From: ZC4RG20 sp036381515
GTDB lineage: Bacteria > Pseudomonadota > Gammaproteobacteria > Steroidobacterales > Rariloculaceae
NCBI GenBank assembly: GCA_036381515.1
Contig: DASVCR010000054.1
Coordinates: forward strand, 13,523 to 77,522
Length of the DNA: 64,000 nt
Direction: 5' to 3'
The notes beneath the pieces were generated by a model. That model was not told where the DNA came from. It did not search any database and saw only the letters and a list, made by a program, of their open reading frames with translations. This document shows positions 1-6,792 of this stretch, one piece after another (position 1 is the stretch's first letter; every line of letters begins with the position of its first letter). The translations under genes and the position numbers were made by a program.

Positions 1-1
1 T

Positions 2-108
2 GGCTCTGACCCGAGTTTCGTCTGGAAAAGGGCTCTGACCCGAGTTTCGTCTGGAAATGGGCTCTGACCCGAGTTTCGTCTGGAAAAGGGCTCTGACCCC
101 AATTTCGG
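2..108. repeat. 29-bp tandem repeat, about 3.7 copies
   Basis: Three nearly identical 29-bp units start at 2, 31 and 60, each opening with GGCTCTGACCCGAGTTTCG and ending in an A-rich stretch. A fourth, diverged partial unit runs 89-108. The array probably continues left of the window. There are no unique spacers, so this is not a CRISPR. The core GGGCTCTGACCC resembles the reverse complement of the palindrome at 63182-63202, so the array may be an expanded REP-like element. It ends about 65 bp before phoB. Confidence 0.85.
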
Positions 109-119
109 CGTTCACCCCT

Positions 120-142
120 CTGTAACATTGTGAAGCTGTAAT
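120..142 (+). promoter_or_regulatory. possible PhoB-responsive promoter element of phoB
   Basis: Two CTGTAAY heptamers (CTGTAAC at 120, CTGTAAT at 136) lie about 35-55 bp before phoB. PHO boxes contain direct CTGTCAT-like heptamers, but those are 11 bp apart, whereas these are 16 bp apart. The second heptamer contains TGTAAT, which could serve as a -10. The sub-sequence GTAACATT recurs upstream of pstS (5657-5664). Autoregulation of phoB is expected from the family, but the element itself is a weak call. Confidence 0.25.
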
Positions 143-174
143 GACCGGCGCCGGTTGAGCCGAGCGATCCCGCC

Positions 175-867
175 ATGACGGAAAAGAAGGTTTTGGTCGT
201 CGAGGACGAAGAGCCGATCCGCGATCTGCTGCGTTTCAGGCTTGCGCGCGCCGGCTACGCCGTCGTGCCGGCGGCGACGGGTGCCGAGGCGCGGGCCGCG
301 ATCGCCGACACGCGTCCCGACGTCATCCTGATGGACTGGATGTTGCCGGACGTCAGCGGCCTCGAGCTCACGAGAGAGCTGAAGCGTGACCCCGCGACGC
401 GCGAGATTCCCGTGATCATGCTGACCGCCCGCGCGCAGGAGGACGACCGCGTCGCGGGGCTCGAGGGCGGCGCGGACGACTACGTCGTGAAGCCGTTCTC
501 GCCGCGCGAGCTCCTCGCGCGGATCAAGGCGGTGATGCGGCGCGGCACGGTCGAGGACGACGAGCTGCTGACCGCGGGCCGCCTCGTGCTCGACCCGGCG
601 AGTCACCGCGTGATGGTCGACGGGGAGGAGGTCGCGCTCGCGCCGACCGAGTTCAGGCTGCTCAAGTTCTTCATGGAGCATCCCGACCGCGTCTACAGCC
701 GCGCGCAGGTCCTCGATCGCGTGTGGGGCGGCAACGTCTATGTCGAGGAGCGCACGGTCGACGTGCACATTCGGCGACTGCGTCAAGCCTTGACCCCTTT
801 CGGATACGATAGACTCATTCGCACCGTCCGAGGGGCCGGCTACGGGTTTTCGCCGGATCGAGCGTGA
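175..867 (+). CDS. phoB: phosphate regulon response regulator PhoB
   Basis: OmpR/PhoB-type response regulator of 230 aa, the family's usual length. Residues 1-120 form a receiver domain with the acidic pair E10/D11, phospho-acceptor D54, T84 in VIMLTAR and K106 in YVVKPF. Residues about 130-227 form the winged-helix DNA-binding domain, with the RTVDVHIRRLR recognition helix and the RTVRGAGYGF wing. When phosphorylated by PhoR it activates Pho-regulon promoters. The stop codon overlaps the phoR GTG start (GTGA, 864-867), so the two are translationally coupled. OmpR-family paralogues look alike, but the PhoR/PhoU neighbours and the Pst operon 5 kb away make PhoB very likely. Confidence 0.95.
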   Translation: MTEKKVLVVEDEEPIRDLLRFRLARAGYAVVPAATGAEARAAIADTRPDVILMDWMLPDVSGLELTRELKRDPATREIPVIMLTARAQEDDRVAGLEGGADDYVVKPFSPRELLARIKAVMRRGTVEDDELLTAGRLVLDPASHRVMVDGEEVALAPTEFRLLKFFMEHPDRVYSRAQVLDRVWGGNVYVEERTVDVHIRRLRQALTPFGYDRLIRTVRGAGYGFSPDRA

Positions 868-2192
868 GACTGCCGAACCGCTGGGTATCGCAACTCGGGA
901 TCCTGACCGCGTGGCTCGGCGCAGCGCTGCTGCTCGGCCTGTGGTTCGGCGGCGTGAGCTGGTGGCTCGCCGGCGCGCTCGCGCTCTACCTCGGCCACGT
1001 GCTGCGGCAGGTGTATCTGCTCGACCGCGTGCTCGAGGGCGAGAAGCGTCTGCCGAGCTTCGAGACGCGCGGCCTCTGGGCCGAAATGTTCGCCCGCGTC
1101 GACAAGATCCGTGCGAAGGCGCGCAGCCGGAAGAAGAAGTATCACCGGCTGCTGCGCGAGGTCTGGGAGAGCACGGGTGCGCTGCGCGATGCGGGCATCA
1201 TCCTGAACGCGGCGCACGAGATCCTGTGGTTCAATCCCGCGGCGACGCGCCTGCTCGGCCTCGATCCGTCGCGGGACATCGGCAACCGGATCGACAACCT
1301 CGTCCGCCACCCGGCCTTCGTCCGGCACCTGTCGAACCCGCAGGGCGAGGACGTGACGATTCCGTCGCCGCATCGGCCCGACTGCTGGCTGTCGATCACG
1401 TTGATTCCGTACGGACAGAACCAGCGGCTCGCGATCGTTCGCGACGTTACGCGGCAAATGAAGCTCGAGACGATGCGGCGCGATTTCGTCGCGAACGCGT
1501 CGCACGAGCTCAGGTCGCCGCTGACGGTGATCAGCGGCTACCTCGACGCGCTCGCGGACGACGACGAGCTGCCAAAGAGCTGGCGGCAGCCGGTCGCGGA
1601 GATGCAGCGCCAGGCGGACCGGATGACTCGAATCCTCAAGGATCTGATCGAGCTGACTCGCCTCGAGTCCGCGGAGCCGAGCGCGCGGCAGGACTTCGTC
1701 GACGTGGCCGCGCTGCTCGAGCAGATCGTCGGCGAGTTCCGCAGGCGGTCGGAAGGCAGGACGATCGAGCTCCACGTCGAGACCGACGCCGCGCTGCTCG
1801 GCAAGGAGGTCGAGATCCACTCGATCGCGTACAACCTCGTGCACAACGCCGTGCGGTTCACGCCGCCGTCCGGCCGCATCGACGTGACGTGGCGCGCGGA
1901 CGGCGACGGTGCCGCGCTCGTCGTCGCGGACACCGGCATCGGCATCCCGCAGGATCAGATTTCGCGCGTGACCGAGCGCTTCTACCGCGTCGATCCGGGC
2001 CGCTCGCGCGCGACCGGCGGCACCGGGCTCGGGCTCGCGATCGTGAAGCACGCGCTGCAGCGCCACGGCGGCACGCTCGAGATCGAGAGCCGCGTAGGCG
2101 AGGGCAGCACGTTCACGTGTCGCTTTCCGGCGGCGCGGATCGCGCATCGGGACGAGGCCGCGCGCAAGGCGTCCGCGCGGGCCGTCGTATAG
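864..2192 (+). CDS. phoR: phosphate regulon sensor histidine kinase PhoR
   Basis: Membrane histidine kinase of 442 aa starting at a GTG that overlaps the phoB stop. Two hydrophobic segments at about residues 10-28 and 31-48 anchor it, and there is no large periplasmic loop, as in PhoR of E. coli. A basic linker leads to a PAS domain (about 105-195), a HisKA domain with H214 in NASHELRSPL, and an HATPase domain with N box N324/N328, G1 box DTGIG (356-360) and G2 box GGTGLGLAIV (385-394). It phosphorylates and dephosphorylates PhoB, taking its signal from PstSCAB through PhoU. The next gene, phoU, starts 39 bp downstream on the same strand. Confidence 0.94.
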   Translation: MRLPNRWVSQLGILTAWLGAALLLGLWFGGVSWWLAGALALYLGHVLRQVYLLDRVLEGEKRLPSFETRGLWAEMFARVDKIRAKARSRKKKYHRLLREVWESTGALRDAGIILNAAHEILWFNPAATRLLGLDPSRDIGNRIDNLVRHPAFVRHLSNPQGEDVTIPSPHRPDCWLSITLIPYGQNQRLAIVRDVTRQMKLETMRRDFVANASHELRSPLTVISGYLDALADDDELPKSWRQPVAEMQRQADRMTRILKDLIELTRLESAEPSARQDFVDVAALLEQIVGEFRRRSEGRTIELHVETDAALLGKEVEIHSIAYNLVHNAVRFTPPSGRIDVTWRADGDGAALVVADTGIGIPQDQISRVTERFYRVDPGRSRATGGTGLGLAIVKHALQRHGGTLEIESRVGEGSTFTCRFPAARIAHRDEAARKASARAVV

Positions 2193-2231
2193 AATTCGCC
2201 TGAGCCGCGCGAGCGCGGCGGGAGTCGGCCG

Positions 2232-2972
2232 ATGGAAGTCGAAGACCTGGGTCACCACATCTCGAGACGGTTCAACGAGGACCTCGAGCGCGTCCGCAAC
2301 TCGGTGCTGACGATGGGGGGGCTCGTCGAGGACCAGCTCGATCGCGCGATGCGCGCGCTCGCGGAGGCCGACAGCGAGCTGGGGCTGCAGGTCGCCGAGA
2401 ACGACGCGAAGGTCAACAAGATGGAGGTCGCGATCGACGAGGAGTGCAGCCGCATCCTCGCGACCCGCGCGCCGACCGCCGGGGACCTGCGCCTGATCAT
2501 CGCCGTCATCAAGACGATCACCGATCTCGAGCGGGTCGGCGACGAGGCCGAGAAGATCGGCGTGCTGGCCGCGCGGCTCGCGGGCCAGGAGCGCCCGTCG
2601 ACGAACTACCGGGAGCTGCGCAACCTCGCGCAGCACGTGAAGGAGATGCTGCGCGGCGCGCTCGACGCGTTCGCGCGCCTCGATGCGAAGGCGGCGCTCG
2701 CGGTCGTGAAGGCGGATGACGTCGTCGACGAGGAGTACGAGTCGATCTATCGTCAGGGGCTGACGTTCATGATCGAGGATCCGCGGACGATCTCGCGCGT
2801 CATGGACACGATGTGGGTCGCCCGGGCGCTCGAACGGATCGGCGATCATGCGAAGAACATCTGCGAGTACGTGATATTCATGGTGCACGGCAAGGATCTG
2901 AGGTATACGGGGCTCGAGCACATCGAGGCGGAGGTGCAGGAGGCGGTGCGCCGTCGGGAGAGCCGCTCGTGA
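2232..2972 (+). CDS. phoU: phosphate signalling protein PhoU
   Basis: PhoU of 246 aa, close to the usual 235-245. Two PhoU repeats are visible: an acidic helical first half with the E-DARVNKME-like VAENDAKVNKME segment, and a second half ending in ALERIGDHAKNICEYVIF, the family's metal-binding ER-GDH-KN signature. A similar ERVGDEAEKIG copy lies in the first half. PhoU is the cytoplasmic negative regulator linking the Pst transporter to PhoR. A GGGAG ribosome-binding site sits about 9 nt before the ATG. Here phoU follows phoR instead of pstB, which is where E. coli has it. Its stop overlaps the dsbB start by GTGA. Confidence 0.95.
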   Translation: MEVEDLGHHISRRFNEDLERVRNSVLTMGGLVEDQLDRAMRALAEADSELGLQVAENDAKVNKMEVAIDEECSRILATRAPTAGDLRLIIAVIKTITDLERVGDEAEKIGVLAARLAGQERPSTNYRELRNLAQHVKEMLRGALDAFARLDAKAALAVVKADDVVDEEYESIYRQGLTFMIEDPRTISRVMDTMWVARALERIGDHAKNICEYVIFMVHGKDLRYTGLEHIEAEVQEAVRRRESRS

Positions 2973-3505
2973 TCGCCGTGGCCGGCGCGGCGCCGCGGCA
3001 GTGGTTCGGGACGCGCGGCGGGCGGCGGCTCCTGAACGGCATCGGCTTCCTGATCGTCGCCGCGCTGATGGGGTATGCGCTCTATGCGGAGCACGTCCTC
3101 GGGCTCGCGCCGTGTCCGCTCTGCATCTTCCAGCGGGTCGCGATGATCGCGCTCGGCTTCATGTTCCTTGCCGCGGCGCTGCATGCGCCGACCGGGTGGG
3201 GCGCGCGCGTGTACGCGGGCCTCGGCGCGATCGTCGCGCTGACCGGTGTCGGCATCGCGGGGTGGCACGTGCGGATGCAGAACCTGCCGCCGGACGCGAT
3301 CCCGAGCTGCGGTCCCGGCCTCAACGTCTACTTCGAGACGCTCCCGGTGCTCGAAGCGCTGCGCGCGGTCTTCACGGCGTCCGGCGAGTGCTCGGAGGTC
3401 AACTGGACCTTCCTCGGCCTCAGCATGCCGGCGTGGGTGCTGATCTGGTTCGTGCTGCTCGGCGCGCTCGCCGTCGCCGCGAACTGGGCGCGCGTCTCCC
3501 GCTGA
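2969..3505 (+). CDS. dsbB: disulfide bond formation protein DsbB
   Basis: DsbB, the inner-membrane quinone reductase that re-oxidises periplasmic DsbA. From the GTG at 2969, which overlaps the phoU stop, it is 178 aa (E. coli DsbB is 176). Four hydrophobic segments are visible. The first periplasmic redox pair is C49-P-L-C52 in PCPLCIFQR, including the conserved Gln-Arg. The second pair is C114 and C141 in the second periplasmic loop. Coupling to the phoBRU genes has no obvious functional logic. Alternative in-frame start: GTG at 2978. The gene is followed by a palindrome beginning at 3515 and then a converging transposase gene. Confidence 0.92.
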   Translation: MIAVAGAAPRQWFGTRGGRRLLNGIGFLIVAALMGYALYAEHVLGLAPCPLCIFQRVAMIALGFMFLAAALHAPTGWGARVYAGLGAIVALTGVGIAGWHVRMQNLPPDAIPSCGPGLNVYFETLPVLEALRAVFTASGECSEVNWTFLGLSMPAWVLIWFVLLGALAVAANWARVSR

Positions 3506-3514
3506 AATCGCGCG

Positions 3515-3566
3515 AAAATTGTGTCAGACACATTTTTCCCCGGAAAAATGTGTCTGACACAATTTT
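3515..3566. repeat. 25-bp perfect inverted repeat, left boundary of the RAYT unit
   Basis: Arms 3515-3539 and 3542-3566 are perfect reverse complements with a 2-nt loop. Each arm contains the sub-palindrome GTGTC-A-GACAC (or its complement), so the element is two inverted copies of a smaller palindrome, like a paired REP (BIME). It lies between the converging dsbB and transposase genes and could also act as a bidirectional terminator, though it is AT-rich rather than GC-rich at the base. Confidence 0.9.
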
Positions 3567-3579
3567 CCGTGTTTCGCCG

Positions 3580-4272
3580 TCAGCTCGTCCGCCGCGGCGG
3601 CCGCCCCCTTTTCCTCTTCACGAGCGGCCGCTGCACGGCGGTTTCCAGGCTCTGCCTGAACGCGTCATCGCCAGTCGGTACGCTATCGTTCAGGCCTTCC
3701 CGGATCCTCTGCACCGTTTCCTCCGGCAGCCTTTCGCAAATCAGCTCGCGATACCGGGCGGCCCTTTCGAACGGTGTCGGCCCGAGTAACAGAAAGGTCG
3801 GGTGCGGAGCGATCAGGGAGGACGGGGCGCCCGTGGAGTTGACGCGGCAGCTGCTCCACGGATACGCATCTGGGCGCCGGACGATCCCGGCCCGGACCGG
3901 GTTCAGCTCGATATAGCGATAGCACGCGAGACAGTAATAGTCGGCATCGATGGGTGAGGCATGGAAACGGCTCTCCCACAACGATCCGGTACGCGCGTAG
4001 CGCGCGTTGAAGTGGGCGGAATAGCGGCCGGAGACGTACTGCAGGAGGCGCGAGACGCCGTCGGGAAGCCGCGACGTCAGAAGCAGGTGCACGTGATTCG
4101 TCATCAAGACGTAGGCATGGACGCTGGTCTCAAAACGACGTGCGCCTGTGCGAAGGAGGGACAGATAGTCCACGAAGTCGCGCCGGTCCAGAAACGTCGC
4201 ATCCCGGTTGTGCCCGCGTTGGACGACGTGGAACGTCAAGCCTGACAGACGAATCCGGTGTGCTCGGCCCAT
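3580..4272 (-). CDS. REP-associated tyrosine transposase (Y1_Tnp/IS200-like family)
   Basis: Protein of 230 aa from ATG 4272, beginning MGRAHRIRLSGLTFHVVQRGHNR, a typical RAYT N-terminus. The frame extends upstream to a TTG at 4338, which lacks a convincing ribosome-binding site. The HUH motif is H60-V61-H62 in MTNHVHLLL. Candidate catalytic tyrosines lie in YVSGRYSAHFNARY (79-92). The family pattern LWESRFHASP followed by YIELNPVRAGIV comes next, and the C-terminus is basic (KRKRGRPPRR). RAYTs nick and join single-stranded REP DNA. The flanking palindromes at 3515-3566 and 4357-4408 are its likely substrates. No frameshift or missing motif is seen, so it could be active. Confidence 0.88.
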   Translation of the reverse strand: MGRAHRIRLSGLTFHVVQRGHNRDATFLDRRDFVDYLSLLRTGARRFETSVHAYVLMTNHVHLLLTSRLPDGVSRLLQYVSGRYSAHFNARYARTGSLWESRFHASPIDADYYCLACYRYIELNPVRAGIVRRPDAYPWSSCRVNSTGAPSSLIAPHPTFLLLGPTPFERAARYRELICERLPEETVQRIREGLNDSVPTGDDAFRQSLETAVQRPLVKRKRGRPPRRTS

Positions 4273-4356
4273 GACGGAGGGTGCAGGAACCAGACCCGAC
4301 GAGCGTAGTACGCCCGGGAGCTCGCCTGCAGCCGTCAATCCCGCCGCGACATCGAG

Positions 4357-4408
4357 AAAAATGTGTCAGACACGATTTTCCGTGGAAAATCGTGTCTGAC
4401 ACATTTTT
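4357..4408. repeat. 25-bp perfect inverted repeat, right boundary of the RAYT unit
   Basis: Arms 4357-4381 and 4384-4408 are perfect reverse complements with loop GT. The arms again contain GTGTC-A-GACAC and a run of A or T at the outer end. The copy differs from the left one at several internal bases while keeping perfect pairing, which indicates compensatory maintenance. The outer base of the right arm coincides with the last base of the dapE stop codon. Confidence 0.9.
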
Positions 4409-5538
4409 TAGAGGAGCAGGCGCTCGGCGATCCGGAAGTAGATCCGCTCGAGGCGCTCGAGGTCCTCGATCGCGACGCACTCGTCGACCTTGTGGATCGT
4501 CGCGTTCAACGGGCCGAGCTCGACGACGTCGATGCCGTAGGGCGCGATGAAGCGGCCGTCCGACGTGCCGCCGCTCGTCGAGAGCTCTGGTGTAAGGCCG
4601 GTCTCGTGCGCGACGGCTTCGTCGACCGTCTCGGTCAGCCTGCCGGGCGCCGTCAGGAACGGCTCGCCGGCGACGCGCCACCTGATCGTGTAGTCGATGC
4701 CGAGCCGCTCGAGCTCGGCCTCGACGCGTGCGGCCAGCGACTGCGCCGTCCACTCGGTCGAGTAACGGAAGTTGAAGCGGCAGTTGAGCTCGCCCGGGAC
4801 GACGTTCGGCGCGCCGGCGTCGGAATGCACGTTCACCATCTGAAACGTCGTCGGCGGGAAGTGCGCGTTGCCCGCGTCCATCGGCTCGCGCGTGATCGCC
4901 GCGACGAAGCGCGCGAACGCATGCATCGGGTTCTCGGACGCGAGCGGATACGCGACATGACCCTGGACGCCGCGCACCGTCAGGAACCCGGTCAGCGAGC
5001 CCCGGCGCCCGATCCGGACCGTGTCGCCGAGACGCTCGCTGCTCGACGGCTCGCCGACGATGCAGTAGTCGAACAGCTCGCCGCGCGCCGCGAGGCGCTC
5101 CATGACCTTGAGCGTCCCGTCGTCGGCCGCGCCTTCCTCGTCGCTCGTGATCAGGAGCGCGATCGACCCGGGCGCGTCCGGATACGCAGCCGCGAACCGC
5201 TCGGCGGCCTTGATCATCGCCGCGAGGCTGCCCTTCATGTCCGCCGCGCCGCGGCCGATCAGCATCCCATCGCGCACCGTCGCCGCGAACGGCGGCGCGC
5301 ACCACTGGTCCTCGGGACCGGGCGGCACGACGTCGGTGTGGCCGGCGAAGACGAGGACCGGGCGCCCGGTGCCGCGCCGCAGCCACAGGTTGTCGACCGG
5401 ACCGAAGCGCATCGGCTCGGCCGTGAACCCGGAGGCCGAGAGCTCTTCGGCGATCAGCGCCTGACAGCCGGCATCGTCGGGCGTCACGGACGGACGCTGG
5501 ATCAGTGCGCGCGCGAGCGCGACGAGGTCGAGGCTCAC
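4408..5538 (-). CDS. dapE: succinyl-diaminopimelate desuccinylase DapE
   Basis: M20 metallopeptidase-family DapE, which hydrolyses N-succinyl-L,L-diaminopimelate in the lysine/peptidoglycan pathway, the step served upstream by dapD at 47 kb. The GTG at 5538 is chosen because a GGAGGGG ribosome-binding site precedes it by 5 nt. It gives 376 aa (E. coli 375). An upstream in-frame start at 5580 would add 14 aa. Zinc-site motifs are FAGHTDVVPPGP, GRGAADMKGS, the catalytic TSDEEG and GEPSSS, with a C-terminal STSGGTSDGRF segment. The stop codon overlaps the RAYT palindrome. The gene is divergent from pstS across about 150 bp. Confidence 0.95.
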   Translation of the reverse strand: MSLDLVALARALIQRPSVTPDDAGCQALIAEELSASGFTAEPMRFGPVDNLWLRRGTGRPVLVFAGHTDVVPPGPEDQWCAPPFAATVRDGMLIGRGAADMKGSLAAMIKAAERFAAAYPDAPGSIALLITSDEEGAADDGTLKVMERLAARGELFDYCIVGEPSSSERLGDTVRIGRRGSLTGFLTVRGVQGHVAYPLASENPMHAFARFVAAITREPMDAGNAHFPPTTFQMVNVHSDAGAPNVVPGELNCRFNFRYSTEWTAQSLAARVEAELERLGIDYTIRWRVAGEPFLTAPGRLTETVDEAVAHETGLTPELSTSGGTSDGRFIAPYGIDVVELGPLNATIHKVDECVAIEDLERLERIYFRIAERLLL

Positions 5539-5687
5539 GCCGGCCCCTCCATGATTTTCCGCGCGAAGGATCGAGCACAACCCATTGATCTTACGAGGCC
5601 CTCATGCCGTCCGCCCGCGTCGACCGGCGGCCACGGCGCCGGCCTGCAACAATTCCGTAACATTCGTCGACTACCTTTCGGCCCGTC

Positions 5688-6764
5688 ATGCGAGCCGACG
5701 ACTTCCCGTCAGCGCCCGTCGTCCGTGCCGTCGCGGCGCTCCTGCTCGCGCTCGCGACCGCCTCGCCGGCGGCGGCGCAAATCGCCCGCGACTATATCAA
5801 CATCGTCGGCTCGTCGACGGTTTATCCCTTCGCGACCGTCGTCGCCGAGCGCTTCGGGCGCGCGACCCGCTTCAAGACGCCGAAGGTCGAGGCGACCGGC
5901 AGCGGCGGCGGCATCAAGCTGTTCTGCAACGGCCTCGGCGTGCGCCACCCGGACATCGTGAACTCCTCGCGGCGCATCAAGCGGAGCGAGATCGAGAGCT
6001 GCGCCCGGAACGGCGTCCGCGAGGTCGTCGAGTTCGTCGTCGGCTACGACGGCATCGTCCTCGCGTCGTCTCGAGATGCGAACCCTATCTCTCTGACGCT
6101 GCAGCAAGTCTACCTCGCCCTCGCGAAGCACGTCCCGGATCCGTCGGGCGCCCCGCGGCTCGTCCCGAATCCGTATCGCCGGTGGTCCGACCTCGATCCG
6201 AAGCTTCCGGGCGCCGAGATCGAGGTGCTCGGGCCCCCGCCGACCTCCGGCACGCGCGACGCGTTCCTCGAGCTCGCGATGGAAGGCGGGTGCGGCACGT
6301 TCGAGCTGATCCGGTCGCTCGGCGACGACGAGCGCCTCGTCGCGTGCCACACGCTCCGCGAGGACGGCGCGTATGTCGAGGCCGGCGAGAACGACAACCT
6401 GATCGTGCAGAAGCTGAACGCGAACCCGAACGCGCTCGGCATCTTCGGCTACAGCTTCCTCGATCAGAACGGCGACCGTGTCCGCGCCGTCGCGATCGAC
6501 GGCGTCGAGCCGACCTTCGAGACGATCGCCGATTCCAGGTATCCGATCTCGCGGCCGCTGTACTTCTACGTGAAGAAGGCGCACGTCGGCGTGATCCCGG
6601 GCATCGAGGGGTACCTCCGCGAGTTCATGAGCGAGGCCGCGGCGGGCGACTACGGTTATCTCTCCGATCTCGGGCTCGTGCCGCTTCGCGAGAACGAGCG
6701 CCGGGAGATGGTCGAGCGGATCGAATCGCTCGAGTCCCTGCAGCTCGCGAACGTCACACGATGA
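5688..6764 (+). CDS. pstS: phosphate ABC transporter substrate-binding protein PstS
   Basis: Periplasmic phosphate-binding protein of 358 aa. A signal peptide covers about residues 1-30, with cleavage predicted at AAA-QI. The mature N-terminus carries the phosphate-site motif GSSTVYPF. Further ligand segments are GSGGGIKLFCNG and SGTRDAF. The sequence belongs to the PstS-like branch seen in proteobacteria with enlarged PstC/PstA permeases, more divergent than E. coli PstS. It is the first gene of pstSCAB, followed after 28 bp by pstC. GTAACATT at 5657-5664 is shared with the phoB upstream region, which may reflect PhoB control. Confidence 0.92.
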   Translation: MRADDFPSAPVVRAVAALLLALATASPAAAQIARDYINIVGSSTVYPFATVVAERFGRATRFKTPKVEATGSGGGIKLFCNGLGVRHPDIVNSSRRIKRSEIESCARNGVREVVEFVVGYDGIVLASSRDANPISLTLQQVYLALAKHVPDPSGAPRLVPNPYRRWSDLDPKLPGAEIEVLGPPPTSGTRDAFLELAMEGGCGTFELIRSLGDDERLVACHTLREDGAYVEAGENDNLIVQKLNANPNALGIFGYSFLDQNGDRVRAVAIDGVEPTFETIADSRYPISRPLYFYVKKAHVGVIPGIEGYLREFMSEAAAGDYGYLSDLGLVPLRENERREMVERIESLESLQLANVTR

Positions 6765-6792
6765 TCGGCGACGTCGTGCGCCGAGCGCCCGC

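Larger units (their letters stand above)
3515..4408 (-). mobile_element. RAYT unit: Y1 transposase gene bounded by paired palindromes
   Basis: An 894-bp unit consists of a palindrome, an IS200-like Y1 transposase gene on the minus strand and a second palindrome of the same architecture. It sits exactly between the stop codons of dsbB and dapE. RAYT proteins are known to act on REP palindromes beside their genes, and this arrangement matches. Unlike a classical insertion sequence it need not be a self-mobile composite. The unit is intact by eye. Confidence 0.75.

Noticed and set aside
2..108. Possible CRISPR array at the left edge
   Set aside because: Units are directly tandem, with no spacers of unique sequence and no cas genes.
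120..142. Canonical PHO box at phoB
   Set aside because: The two CTGTAAY heptamers are 16 bp apart instead of 11; kept only as a low-confidence regulatory region.
840..2921. A 693-codon open frame on the minus strand across phoR and phoU
   Set aside because: It is a high-GC antisense frame with Arg/His/Asp-rich low-complexity composition and no motifs; the plus-strand frames encode clear PhoR and PhoU.
3515..3566. Ordinary rho-independent terminator of dsbB
   Set aside because: The stem is AT-rich at its base and is matched by an equivalent element at the other end of the transposase gene, so it is better explained as a RAYT-linked repeat, even if it also terminates transcription.
4273..4338. 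22-residue N-terminal extension of the RAYT from TTG 4338
   Set aside because: RAYT proteins usually begin at the MGRAHR-type segment, and no ribosome-binding site supports the TTG.
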